DNA of 64,000 bases from Branchiostoma lanceolatum (lineage: Eukaryota > Chordata > Leptocardii > Amphioxiformes > Branchiostomatidae), in the NCBI RefSeq assembly GCF_035083965.1, contig NC_089738.1, forward strand, positions 9,016,734 to 9,080,733, read 5' to 3'. The notes under the pieces are model-generated. The model saw only the letters and a list, made by a program, of their open reading frames with translations, was not told the origin of the DNA and did not search any database. Made by a program: the position numbers and the translations under genes. Every line of letters begins with the position of its first letter. Position 1 is the first letter of the stretch. This document shows, in pieces, positions 1 through 39,708 of the stretch.

Positions 1-190
1 ATTACCGTTTTCCATGCTGTACGGATCAAGGGCTTCTAGATTTAAGCTGGAGACATTCCGACATGATTAGCTTAAAGGAAAGCTCTACCCGAATCAATGG
101 TTTTGGATAATCTCAATCAAAGGTGTATAATCTCAGTCAAAAAATATATAGATGTGAAAATGATCGGAATATTTTGTCTCCTCTTCTCAG

Positions 191-260
191 CGCGTAGCTA
201 AGTGTTCTTCCGGTTGTCGGCTACTCTACAAGTTGTAGTGCGAGGCCTGCGGACCTGCAT
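191..260 (+). pseudogene. Degenerate second copy of ABCC4 exon 20
   Basis: After a pyrimidine-rich stretch and AG (189-190), the sequence follows the start of the real exon at 333 (cgcgtagctaagtgttc against cccgtagcccagtgttc). It stays alignable for about 45 bases and again around 247-260. In the reading frame of the real exon the fourth codon is TAA, so it cannot replace the functional exon. It looks like a relic of local exon duplication or a recombination junction just upstream of copy A exon 20. Bases 275-332 match the copy B intron in front of its exon 20, which shows the real exon still has its native 5' intron. Confidence 0.7.
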
Positions 261-332
261 AAAGATACCTTAATTTGTGCCAGGCGGCACTGATATCCCA
301 TATTGACCGAGGGTACTTTATCTATTTCTCAG

Positions 333-2885
<2,553 letters not shown>

Positions 2886-3063
2886 CGTTGTGGTGGTACA
2901 TTCTAACCGCTGAAGTAGCATTTTACAAAATTTCTCAACCTCTACATAAGTTGTGTTGGCTTACTTGGATTTAAAGTCAGCCACAGACTTTTCAAGATGA
3001 CTACATTTATCTAAAATCAGCATGGCCACAAAAGAAGACATGAAACTGCTTTTGATTGATTGC

Positions 3064-3077
3064 TTTATTGAAATAAA
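3064..3077. terminator. Near-palindromic bidirectional poly(A) signal for copies A and B
   Basis: The word tttattgaaataaa gives AATAAA on the plus strand (3072-3077), 187 bases after the copy A stop. It also gives AATAAA on the minus strand (complement of 3064-3069), about 980 bases after the copy B stop. One short element could therefore serve both convergent genes. The equivalent sequence downstream of copy C keeps the same design (33,031-33,044). Cleavage sites were not determined. Confidence 0.55.
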
Positions 3078-3673
3078 TGCTCCTCATTGTTTTAATGTTG
3101 AAAGTCATGGAAACAATTAGAACAAGACAGGCCTACTGCACATCTATGTACAGTTTTCTATTCGTTCGCACATCACGTGACATCACAGGACTGTCGGTCG
3201 AAGAGAAGAATTTATCTTATGGTAGCAAAATAATTGTTTCCATTCTTAAAAATGAGATACATATGTCGATATCGATATACAATATGTTGAAATAAGTTTA
3301 ACCTAGACATTCATACTGAATAAGGAACACAGACGAATCATTTGGGCGCTATATAGACAAAATGAAAGAACGCTAAAATTCAATATTGAATCACAGGATA
3401 CAAAGGCTAAAACACGTTCCAGACTCATTCCCTTCAAAGCTATATCCCATTAAGAAGATACGTGGTTTACCCATGCCGTACCAACACGATAAGGTTCGTA
3501 ATTACATTATGTGCTCATGTGATGTATAAAGTTAGTTGCGTTCTGAGATCGGCTTGGTGTATACCAATGTTGTTAAAGTGACTAGAAACATTCCACGAAA
3601 TACAATGCATAAGTCTATTAATGTTGAAGTGTCATTTTTTGGTTAGTATTGAATGAAATGAATTACAGTGACT

Positions 3674-3803
3674 ATCAAAAGATTACTTCGGTAAATCGGA
3701 AGCAAAATAAAAGGACACTAGAATATTTGTCCGAATTAATCAAAAGATTACTTCGGTAAACCTGAAGCAAAATAAAAGAACGCTAGAATATTTGTCCGCA
3801 TTA
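3674..3803. repeat. 65-bp direct duplication in the copy B 3' flank
   Basis: Two adjacent units begin atcaaaagattacttcggta at 3674 and 3739 and each ends with tagaatatttgtccg plus a short A/T tail. The units differ at only a few bases. The matching part of the copy C 3' flank does not show this doubling, so it probably arose after the B/C duplication. Confidence 0.75.
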
Positions 3804-4047
3804 TTACATTATATCAATCAAAGCTACAATCTTAAAGTAAAATAGAATGTGATAAAGATCTTAAAAAGTATCATATGTATGTCAGTAATCGTAATCACAT
3901 TACAAAAACCTCACATAAGCTGTCAAATCTATGTTCCATTTAACAATCTCTTACAAACATAAGTAATTTAGCATATGTAATATCAACCAGCATATTTGAT
4001 ATCAGATTACAACAAAAGCTTACTGATTCATATTAGTACAGCTATGT

Positions 4048-16348
<12,301 letters not shown>

Positions 16349-17852
16349 CGTGGGTCCGCACCTCTTGTTGCGACCGGTACCAAGCGAAAAGACGCCCCAG
16401 TAAGTTTTTCCCCTTATGCTGCGTGACCTAAGAGACAGGGTTTGTTTGGTTTGTTGCTGTTTGTCTTTTCATTAGCAGGTTACGTGACGTCAGTGACACA
16501 GAAGAAGAAGAACTTTATTGCGCGACAATTATAACTGGTACACTGTATGGCAACTTACGCACATGAGAGTTTAACTATTGCTAATTGTTGACAAATGTAG
16601 AGAACTAATCTAATCTATGACTAACAGTAAAAACAATATATAGAATAATGTACATGCTAACGCTCTAGAATACAGTATGTTGGTACATGGTAACAGTATG
16701 CTGTGCCAGGAATGTATGATATTGTCTCGTTTTTGCACAGAGTTATATGCAAATTTGCCTACATGACAATATAACATTGAACATCTCTGTACTGGTAGAT
16801 GGTGATATTGTGTCGGACGTACATACAATAGATTGTTACAATTTTTGTCGCACACTACGAGGGTGCAGGGCAGCGATTACGTGGCGTCACTTAGAATAAA
16901 TATAATACAAAAGAAGAGAATCGTTACCTACCGACCCTAATTTTTTCAATGTCAAAACCTACGAGAGCAATTGGAATAAGATATTCAGATCGAGGTACGG
17001 TCTAGGTCCAGAGGGTCAGGTCCAGGTCTGGACCTGTACCTGGACTCTGGACCTGTACCTGGACCTGACTATAGTAGAGCAGCAGTACTATATGTTTGGA
17101 GAGCGAGACACAAGTACATGTCTCTGTGAGTCCTACAAATCATGTTCATATTAGAATGATTTCATTACTTTCTATCTCCCAAAATCAGACCTTCTCGGGG
17201 TACAATGTAGTGGACAATTTGACATTATCATCAACAAATAATCATATTTAATTATAAGAGGCTTAACTGTTTCAAATGAAAGAATATCGGTAAACTGATT
17301 TGTGGTTTGTTTGGGTGTCATTTTTTATTTCGTGTGTATATTTACTTCAGTGCAAGCGTATGCATGTGTCGGATCACAAACGTCAAGTCCTGAACGGTAT
17401 AATTGTTTTAGGTTCGTACTTTGTCTCAAAACTATAGCTATTCTCGCCTCGCCGTCTGTTGACTCAATGCCATCTTTAACTAGTGTTTCTGGATATGATT
17501 CACAGCTAACGTCTTCGAGCGAGATTATTACGTAACCATGGCTAGCTAAATATCCTCTCTTTTGTTATTTTCTTAGACCGGTAACATTATTATGTAGCCT
17601 GGCACTTTGAATTTTCAAATCGGTCCAACAACCGGTCCACTGATTTTTTCCGAACCGTTTTTCTGGACCGGTCCAGCAAGAAATACCAAGCTGCCACAGG
17701 ACCTCGTAACGTGTGTCGCCTCACATGGTCTGCTAATGAAAAAACAAACTAATTAAACAAACATACGTCAGCTCTCAAGCCACTCAAGTTACGGGTGAAA
17801 GGGTTACTGGGGCACCTCTTTGCTTGACCACCACAAGACGCGAGGACACAAA
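16349..17852. promoter_or_regulatory. Divergent promoter region between head-to-head copies B and C
   Basis: The first roughly 125 bases upstream of each ATG are homologous in inverted orientation (for example gcgtcttttcgc / ggcacctctttgc and the ctgctaatgaaaa block at 17,729). These are the ends of the inverted-repeat arms. The remaining roughly 1.26 kb (16,476-17,730) is a unique spacer. No TATA box placed convincingly against a start site was found. Transcription of both genes from this spacer is inferred from the geometry. A repeat-like stretch (about 16,500-16,870, ends resembling gcgcgacaatt / gtgcgacaaaaatt) occupies part of it. Confidence 0.6.
17015..17069. repeat. Hairpin-forming repeat in the B/C spacer
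   Basis: Arms gtcaggtccaggt (17,015-17,027) and acctggacctgac (17,057-17,069) are perfect 13-base reverse complements. The loop repeats the word ctggacctgtacctgga, so several registers of pairing are possible. It lies near the middle of the divergent promoter spacer. Confidence 0.8.
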
Positions 17853-32171
<14,319 letters not shown>

Positions 32172-33258
32172 ACCCATTCCTGAACTAAAATGACTCAGTA
32201 AGCTATTGTTGTAATCTGATATTGCCTATGCTGGTTGCTATTACATATTAAGCTGCGTTACTTATGTTTGTAAGACAGATGAAGATTGTAAAGTGGAGCG
32301 TAGATTTGACAGCTTATGTGAGGTTCTTGTAATGTGATTACGTTTCATAACATCTGTTTGATACTTTTTTTATTTTACTACATGTTATATACATGTCGTT
32401 TTATTTTACTTCAGATGTATCGAAGCGTTCTTTTCGTACTAGTGGTAATTGATTTCATTTAATACCATTCAAAAAATTACACTTCAACATTAATAGCTTT
32501 ATGCATTGTATTTCGAGACATGTTTCTATTTACTTTAACAACATTAGTATTAACCAATCCAATGTCAGAACGCAACTTATACATTACATGAGTACAGAAT
32601 GGAACCTTATACTGTATGTGCGGCACGGCTAAACCACGTATCTTCTTAATGGGATATAGATTTGAAGGAATGAGCTTAGAACGTGTTTTAGCCTAAAGTA
32701 TATATCCTATGATCCAAAATTGCATTTTAGCGTTCTTTCATTTTGTCTTAAGCGCCAAGGGGATTCGTCTGTTTTCCTTATACAGTATGCACATCTAAGT
32801 AGAATTTATTTCAACACATTGTTTATCCAGACATATATCTCATCTCTTTATTTTCATAAATCGAAACAATTGTTATTCCACAATAAGATAATTTCTTTTC
32901 TCTTCAACCGACAGTCCTGTGATGTCACGTGATGTGCGAACGAATGGGAAAACGTACATTCACGTGCGATAGGCTTTTTATCTTATTCTAATTGTTTCCA
33001 TTGGTTTCAACATTGAAACAATGAAAATCGTTTATTTCAATAAAGCAATCCATTAAAAGCATTATTTCTATCTTTGTTTCCGTGGTCGTGCTGATTTTGG
33101 ATAGTTGCCATCCACTGCTAGACAAATGTAGTCATTTTGGAAAGTCTGTAGCTGACTTTCAATCCAAGAAAGGCAACACACCTCATGTACTGGTTGAGAA
33201 ACGGCCATTGTAAAATGTTACTTCAGCCGGACATAATGTGCTAGAATGTACCACAATG
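32172..33258 (+). other. Copy C 3' flank, inverted homologue of the A/B intergenic region
   Basis: Reverse-complement homology to 2886-4047 runs across the whole interval. It includes the poly(A) palindrome and ends exactly where copy A's stop codon would begin on the other arm. AATAAA at 33,039-33,044 is the likely copy C poly(A) signal, with tttatt at 33,031-33,036 for a minus-strand transcript. No other coding region was seen. Confidence 0.8.
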
Positions 33259-33259
33259 C

Positions 33260-33321
33260 TTGGAGAGTAGACCAGCCTTCTCCGAGGAATTTGGTTTGGG
33301 CTTCTTAAACTTCTTAACCAT
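33260..33321 (-). pseudogene. Truncated ABCC4 exon 1 (remnant of copy D)
   Basis: ATG at 33,321-33,319 opens MVKKFKKPKPNSSEKAGLLSK, the ABCC4 N-terminus. Homology stops after the AAGC of codon 22, before the exon 1 donor. From 33,259 downward the sequence is the DNA that follows the copy A stop codon on the other arm. The frame then adds five novel residues and stops at TAG, about 27 codons in all. Upstream sequence (33,322-33,425) matches the promoters of B and C, so it could still be transcribed. I read it as a fourth, minus-strand copy that lost everything between exon 1 and its stop codon. Confidence 0.8.
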
Positions 33322-33430
33322 CGTGGGTCCGCACCTCTTGTTGTTGCCGCCGGTACCAAGCTAGAGGCGCCCCAGTAAACTTTTTACCCGTGACCTTGTA
33401 CCTTGAGAGCTGACGTTTACTTGTTTGATT
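33322..33430 (-). promoter_or_regulatory. Promoter-proximal sequence of remnant copy D
   Basis: Read on the minus strand it contains agctctcaaggtac, actggggcgcctc, ggtaccggcgg and gaggtgcggaccca, which match the DNA just upstream of copies B and C. Homology ends near 33,430, where a dispersed repeat begins. Confidence 0.65.
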
Positions 33431-33431
33431 T

Positions 33432-33510
33432 GGTGATGCCTCAGGGGCGAGCCTAATGGTATTGTATTGTGTGCAGTCTGCAAGAATTCCAGGAATCTGC
33501 CCATGGTACA
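33432..33510. repeat. Dispersed repeat, copy 1
   Basis: The stretch with gcctcaggggcgagcc, gtattgtgtgcag and gcaagaattccagga recurs at 42,153-42,240 in the first ZBBX intron with scattered mismatches. No structure beyond the shared sequence was identified. Confidence 0.7.
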
Positions 33511-34201
33511 TGCTTTCCTCTCAATCAGACAAGAAATGGAACTAGAATTGGTTTATTTCTTTCCAATGATTACTTTATTTGATTAAAGGTTCAGTCATTG
33601 TTTCTCAGTCAAATTCAACACCAACACATTGAATACCTTACCACCTTTCTACCTCCTCTAATTGATAATCTTCCCTTCTTGCCTTTTTTCATTTCTAACC
33701 AGTATAAAACTAATCTAACACATCGGCCTAAAGCCTAGGAAGGGAAAAAGAATATTCCGGAAATTCAATCTTAACGCACACAACCTCGGTACAGATTATC
33801 TAGGAATGCAGGAATTCACACAACGAACAAGACTAGAGCTACATGTATATATATACCTTTGACAGCGTCAGTTATCTTCTATCTACCAGGCTACAAGTCA
33901 ATGGTCTATGGTAAGAAGTTAAATATCTTAGAAGTTATGTAGGTAGGAGGGTGCTTCGTTATTGAACAAGGCCTAGGTTTGGACGTTGCATCGAGTCGGA
34001 GACGACACTGCAGTTGTGATTGATTCTACCTGCGTCTTCTTACTTTATTGGAGAAGAAAACAAAGAGGAAACAAATCTGTTAACAGTCGCAATTTTTTTT
34101 ATCTGTGCTAGTATACGTACAAGTCATCATCAAGCGAATTTGAAATCATCTATCCAAGGGGAAAGAAAAAGTGTAACAGTTCTTAGGATCTAGCATTACA
34201 A

Positions 34202-34346
34202 GGTAGAAACAGAGAGCTAGGGTGGTAGAGAAAGAGAGAGAGGGGGTGAGAGAAAGAGAGAGAGCTAGGGGGTGAGAGAAAAAGAGGGAGAAAGAGAGAG
34301 GGGAGAGAAAGAGAAAGAGAGAAGGGAGAGAAAGAAAGAGAGATGA
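34202..34346. repeat. GA-rich simple repeat
   Basis: Purine-only tract of gagaaagagaga and gggagagaaag words on the plus strand. It lies downstream of the TCTP-like gene. The rest of 33,510-34,600 holds nothing I recognise except tttatt at 34,044-34,049, a possible minus-strand AATAAA. Confidence 0.9.
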
Positions 34347-34599
34347 GTAGATCAGCTATCAATAAATCTGCATCCTTCTAATTCTACGATTACAAATTCC
34401 AAACTTAGAATTGTATTTTTAAATTCCAAACTTAAAATTGTAAATTGTATCATGCTACTTAATACAACGAAGCGTCAAACTTAAATCAGAATCCATAGAC
34501 TAGATGCGTTGATGAAGGTTAGACATCCAGGTAGTAAGATACGCCCCAAATAGTTACTCAAGCAACTGGATAAAATTTTAAAACAGTCATAGTAATAAT

Positions 34600-37538
34600 T
34601 CAATTAGCTACTGTTGTTTTAGTTTTAGCGGATGCTGTCTGAAACATCTGACTGTTTCAAAATTTTGCCCAGCTGCTTAAGTGACTATTTTTGGCGCATA
34701 GACTAAATGATTGCACATGACTTACACTCATTGTCTCTTCCCTCAGACCGTCCTTGAGGAAGAGCATGTAGGGAGTGCCTCCATCCTCCCGCATGCGCAG
34801 CAGGGGAACCATGCCCTTCAAATCATACACGTCTTCTTCTCCTGAGGAATGAACAAGTTTATACATTATCATGTTCGTCTGTGCTTATGAGCTGTGGATA
34901 ACCAACTTCAATCTTTTGTATGTCAAACTCTTTCATGTCTCGTAATTGTACCAGAACTGACTGGAGGGTCTACGCCGAGAGTAGACAAACATGGCGTGAC
35001 CTAGCTACGCGTGTCTGTACCCGCTATGCATCAGTTCCTGATGCTCGCGAATAATAATGAATTTCACCCCTGCTGATCAGTGCCAATGTCATGGAAGTTT
35101 CGGCGAGTCTGTCCTTCGTGTCGCAAGATACATGTTATAACGTTGGTTCAATAGTTCAGTATTTGTTAACATACCCGTGAAGTATTTCCAGTTTTTGGAG
35201 TTGTCCAAAACGAGTCCATTCCAGGCGTTTGCAGCAGCTTTGAATCCCTCCACCCTGTCTGGCTTGTTCTTCTGTAGATACTTCATGATACTGAAAGGTT
35301 GACAAGAAAGAAGTCAGTACTAGATACTGACCAGAAATTCCACTGCAGTACAAAACAAATTACATACGAAAACTCATACTTACGTGAAATATTTGGAGTT
35401 TTTGTCAATAATGTTTTGTTTTACTTCTGATAACTTTTCTTGCTTAGGTTTATCTTCATTAATCCCTTAGCTGTCTTATAAGTACACTCAAGGAATAAAA
35501 CACTGAAACTCGCGAGAAAAACGCCATTACCTGTCACCTTTCTCGGACATTTCTGGCACCTTTGACCTAATTTCATGTTAGTGCCCCTAACTTGTCTAGC
35601 ATTCAAATACCAGTTGAGGAACTGTGGACACACACCAGGACAAACAAACAAACAAACAAACATACAAACGAACACATCAACTGATCGCCAAATCGAACTT
35701 GACCTTCGTTTTATATACATACCAAATGCCTACTGTTGACCGCAGTTTAGTCGCTTTACTACGGTGATAGCAACCAACTCAGATGAGCTATCACGCTAAA
35801 TGAATGTGCTCGCAAAACTCACTCTTTGATATATCCTCTGAAATATCCATAGTAAGCCTTCTCGGTCTTTAGTGTGATAGCCGGATCCAGGTTGTTTTGA
35901 AACACAACGTCACATCCGGTCTTTCCGGGCTCAGACTTGTCTCCATCCGCGTTTCGATTGCCTCCGATCTTAGCGTCACTGACACTGTCATCTTCTCTCA
36001 CCATCTACACAATTTGGAAAAGAAAGAGCTATCTCATCAATCTGACAACAATTAAAAAATTGTGTTAAAAATACTAGTATGGCATGTATGTTGCTGTGGT
36101 GTCAGGTGGCCTCTTTGCTATCTGTATATAAGAGTACGCCTCATAGTCTAACGTTTAGCAAATACCATTATGTACTATGTAGTTGTCATACATTGTATCA
36201 GTTACAATTGTCCCGAAATAAAGTTCTTCTTCTATCAGTGAATGCAAAAAGTGGAACAGAATGGTCTGTGATTGACAGAAAAAGGGGCGTTGGTGAAGAG
36301 AAAGGACAAAACAATTATCCCAGTTCTAGTTAAACGGACAAAAGTAGGACAAGTAGGACAACATGCAAGTAGTTTAGTATCCAGTATGTCTTTTTTCAAT
36401 CAATTTGCATTTATTTTATGTACGTACATGTATAGTCTTGGCTATAAGATACATCGGACTCCAAATCAGTCAGATTCAGAATACATGTGTAAAGCGTGAG
36501 AAGATACTAATATCACCATAAAATGGGGTAACAGACAATGTAGCTTTACCGTGTTGACCGAGATGTGCAGCTTGTTTAGGAATAAATTTGTACAGTACAT
36601 ATCTTGAGAGATATCTTTTTGAATAAAAGTTCTAGTAATGAAAAAAATTTCTTCTTCTATCACTAAATAAAAGAAAAGTGGACGGAATGGTCTGTGATTG
36701 ACAGAAAAAGGGGCGTTGGTGAAGGGAAAGGACAAAACAATTATCCCAGTTCTAGTTAAATGGACATTGAACAAGTAGGACAACATGCAAGTAGTTTAGT
36801 ATCCAGTATGTCTTTTTAAATCAATACAGAACACGTGTATAAATGCCAGTAAAGCGGAAAAAGACCCATATCCGATGTTGCCATTAATTCGTGCCCAATG
36901 ATAGATAAGACAAGCGTGTACGTCAGGCTAGATTGTATAGGTGACTCTTGGTTCGACTCCCTAATTATACACCTTGTACTGCCCAAAAAGCTAGATCACA
37001 GCAACCCCCTCGGTGACCACAACTAAATCCAAGCCAAATTCTTTTGATTCAAGTTGAACCAAAATGCAAGTTACACACACCTTGCACTCAACCTCGTAGA
37101 TACCATTGCTCCTCGTGGTTATCTTGTTGCTACTGGTGAACATGTCTTTACCTATGGAAACAAGTACATGTATGAAGAAAAATGACGAAAAAAAGAAAGG
37201 CACAAATGAAGCTGTAAAGAAACATACAAATGACTACTTTTACAATGGCACATCCACTGCCTCCTACCTGTAAGAACGTCCTTGTAAACGATCAGTTTGC
37301 CAGGTTGTTGGCGAATCTGGTTGGAGTTGCGTCTGCCTGCGTCGTTGTCTTCTCGGCGGGCAGCCATCTCTGCCACTCGTTCGATGTGCTCCAAGATTTC
37401 CCCCAGAAGGTTAACCTTGCCCCGTAAGGCTCGGAACCGAGCCCTGGTGGCTGCCGGGGATTATTCTTCCCCGCCACTGAACATCAGTGTGCCCGCCAAC
37501 AGGGATAGAAACAGAGCGGTCTTCATACTTTCCATCAT
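34600..37538 (-). CDS. TCTP/TPT1-like protein with N-terminal extension; leader carries an in-frame stop
   Basis: Translationally controlled tumour protein family (Mss4-like beta fold, calcium and tubulin binding in known members). Exons: 37538-37268, 37151-37081, 36004-35823, 35290-35175, 34841-34726, and a tentative last exon 34638-34600. Family marks in order: KLIVYKDVLTG, VECKMV, IGGNRNADGD, FRGYIK, NKPDRVEGF, YFTGGEED, then MVPLLRMREDGGTPYM and LFLKDGL, the strongest. ATG at 37,538 gives a signal-peptide-like leader (MKTALFLSLLAGTLMFSGG) but TAA at 37,463-37,461 interrupts it. The frame then runs on through an amphipathic segment (LLGEILEHIERVAEMAAR) into the TCTP core. The next in-frame ATG is at 37,367. 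Possibilities: a secreted TCTP carrying a nonsense allele, an unseen splice, or a cytosolic protein from 37,367. The family assignment is firm; start and last exon are not. Confidence 0.75.
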
Positions 37539-38110
37539 CGGAGACCTGCCGCAACGTTGTCGACTCAGTCTGCCTCTGAACAAAAGTGGTTTTCTCACAG
37601 AAAAACTTGTCTTTCCAGATAAAGACACCCTCCTCCAGCACGGCTGAATAGGTTCGCAAACCCTCCCGGCATCAGGGGTTATAGGGATAGCAGGGCTGAT
37701 GAGGAGAAAAGAGACACAGGCAACACACATTTACCTTAGGTAAGCGCATTGAGCCTTGCTAGAGAAGGGGCAATTTTTTTCACGCAGTCATCACACCTTT
37801 ATTCCGCATTTTGCTGATCATGCGTTCTTTTCTTGTCTTATCTTTTTATGTATTATGTACAAGTTGCCATACATTGTACCTGTTACAATTGTTCCGAAAT
37901 AAAGTTCTTCTTCTATGACTAAATAAAAGAAAAGTGGAGCGTAATGGTCTATGATTGACAGCAAAAGGGGCGTTGGAGAAAAGAAAGGACAAAACAATTA
38001 TCCTAGTTCTAGTTAAGTGGACAGTGAACAAGTAAGTAGGACAACATGCAAGTAGATTAGTATCCAGTATGTCTTTTTTAATCAATGCAAAACACGTACA
38101 TAAATGCCAG
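36165..38110. repeat. Three-copy repeat within and beside the TCTP-like gene
   Basis: Related copies lie at about 36,165-36,430, 36,640-36,830 and 37,846-38,100. Each contains ttcttcttctat, aatggtctgtgattgacag (or a variant), aaaaggggcgttgg, gacaaaacaattatcc and gacaacatgcaagtag. Copies 1 and 2 fall in the intron between exons 2 and 3, and copy 3 lies upstream of exon 1. Their common orientation suggests tandem or segmental duplication rather than independent insertions. Confidence 0.8.
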
Positions 38111-38164
38111 TAAAGCTGAAAAAAGATATAAAATAAAGCTGAAAAAGATATAAGAGTTAAGGCA

Positions 38165-38700
38165 AGCGTGTACGTCAGACTAAATTGTAAAGGTGACCCT
38201 TGTGACCCTTGACTCCTTAATTATTGTACACCTTGAACTGTCCAAAAAGCTAGATCACAGCAACCTCCTAGCCTCTGTTGAAGGCTTCTCCCGTGGCGAA
38301 TTTTCAACTTCCCGGGGGCAGATCTTTGGCGGGGGGCCGTATATGCGCGGAGACCGTATCTGCTTGAGGCCCCGTTTTTCTTTGGGACCCTGTAACCGCA
38401 AATACGCACCCCCCCCCCCCCCCCCCCAGCCAAAGAACCTGGCACCGATAAGTTGAAAATCACCGTGGGAGAAGCCTGCAAAGGAGGCTAGCAACCTACT
38501 CCTCTAGCACGGCTGAATACGTTCGCAAACCATCCCGGCATCAGGGGTTGTAGGGATAGCAGGGCTGATGAGGGGGGGAGGGGGTGGGGGGGGGGGCAAG
38601 CGCATTGAGCCTTGCTAGAGAAGGGGCAATTTTTTCACGCAGTCATCACACCTTTATTCCGCATTTTGCTGATCATGCGTTCTTTTCTTATCTTATCTTT
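38165..38700. repeat. Exon-less duplicate of TCTP-like gene flanks
   Basis: Bases 38,165-38,267 match the intron near 36,915-37,012 (gcgtgtacgtcag, aaaaagctagatcacagcaacc). Bases 38,500-38,700 match 37,625-37,845, upstream of exon 1 (gcacggctgaata, cccggcatcaggggtt, gcattgagccttgctagag). The exons that separate these blocks in the gene (37,081-37,538) are missing here, and the element at 38,269-38,491 sits at the join. G-rich slippage near 38,572-38,600 is unique to this copy. Confidence 0.75.
38269..38491. mobile_element. MITE with long inverted ends and a poly-C core
   Basis: Starting ctagcctctgttgaaggct and ending with its inverted counterpart, the element has terminal inverted repeats of roughly 60 bases (ggcttctcccgtgg / ccgtgggagaagcc; ttttcaactt / aagttgaaaa). 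A run of about 20 C lies inside (38,408-38,428). The word caacct occurs directly on both sides and may be the target-site duplication. No coding sequence. Confidence 0.8.
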
Positions 38701-39690
38701 TAGAAAATGCAAGACGACATTTGTTTTGGTGTATTGCTACACAATCCACTTTCCCTGAGATACAACTCACACGTCTCTGTATATCATAGTTCGGCTTCCT
38801 TCACGGCCATGTCAACAAACACACACGGCCATGTACGTACCTCATTAATTCAGTTTATTTTACGGTAATGTTTTAACGCCCCCTATCTGTTAGTTTTCTC
38901 ACTGCAGCACTATGAACTTCTCATGGACACTAAGGATACACCAAGCAGGTTTTGTAATTGTAGAGCCTTCTTCGGTAAGCCAAATCATAATGGTATAGGA
39001 AAGGGGAAATATAGAACGTCAAGGTTCTAGATACTTCTAAAAACCAGTGGTATGTAAAGAATTTCACAGAAGAAATTAGCAACTTCGTGACAGTCACAGA
39101 CAACACACATTTACCGTAGAGTACTAGTGGAAAATTGCATCAACATTCAATGCCCATGTGGAGTTGGAGGGTTGTCAGCGTCCGTTTAACACTTTCAAAA
39201 GATATAAAGGGAAGAGTACCAAATGTTTTCCGAGTCGTTTAATACACTATAAGACCGCCACGCGTACGGTTTATCGTGTCATTCCTTTCAAGATCGTTTC
39301 TTGAAACTAGGCTGCCTTACGCTTTACGGAAAAGAGCCATGTGATTCTCAGCCGTGATTATTCAATGGCCGTTCTTCTTTCGTTGGGTCTAGACTAATTC
39401 CCGACGTTTGCTGGAATAGAGAGGAAAATACCAAAAATATATATAAGAACGGTACGATACTTGAGAACTAAGAGGTTAAACTCCTTGAGAAAGTGTCATC
39501 TGATTTGGTCAGAGATTTGGAAGATGGAAACTTTATCTGACTGCCTGGCTTTCCTGATACATGTACTTGGAATTCTCCGAAAGCAATAAAAAAATAAATA
39601 GGTGCTTTCATGGAATCCCGGTTGTGTTTTTGAAGCTCGGTAGGGTAGGCAGATGATGTTACAAAATTCCGCCTCACATCTGCTTGAAGA
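38701..39690. other. Intergenic stretch upstream of ZBBX
   Basis: No coding exon with acceptable splice sites was found on either strand. A short piece near 39,085-39,115 (agacaacacacatttacc) echoes 37,718-37,737 in the TCTP-like upstream region, extending the duplicated material slightly. Confidence 0.5.
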
Positions 39691-39708
39691 TCACCAAATC
39701 TCGCCAGA

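Larger units (their letters stand above)
2886..4047. other. Tail-to-tail intergenic region between copies A and B
   Basis: It contains the 3' ends of two convergent genes. The stretch from the copy A stop to about 3100, and most of the rest up to the copy B stop, is homologous in reverse complement to the DNA downstream of copy C (32,172-33,258). A shared marker is the ctgtcggt / accgacag block next to cacgtgacatcacagg (near 3175-3200 and 32,905-32,930). I see no additional coding region. Confidence 0.8.

Noticed and set aside
36935..36962. tRNA-gene-like B box (ggttcgactcc)
   Set aside because: No matching A box or cloverleaf upstream, and the duplicate at 38,190 has lost the motif; chance or repeat-derived.
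37411..37659. Alternative frame over the TCTP-like first exon (YSAVLEEGVFIWKDKFF...)
   Set aside because: It ends in a stop before the TCTP core and cannot be joined to it in phase; no family resemblance.
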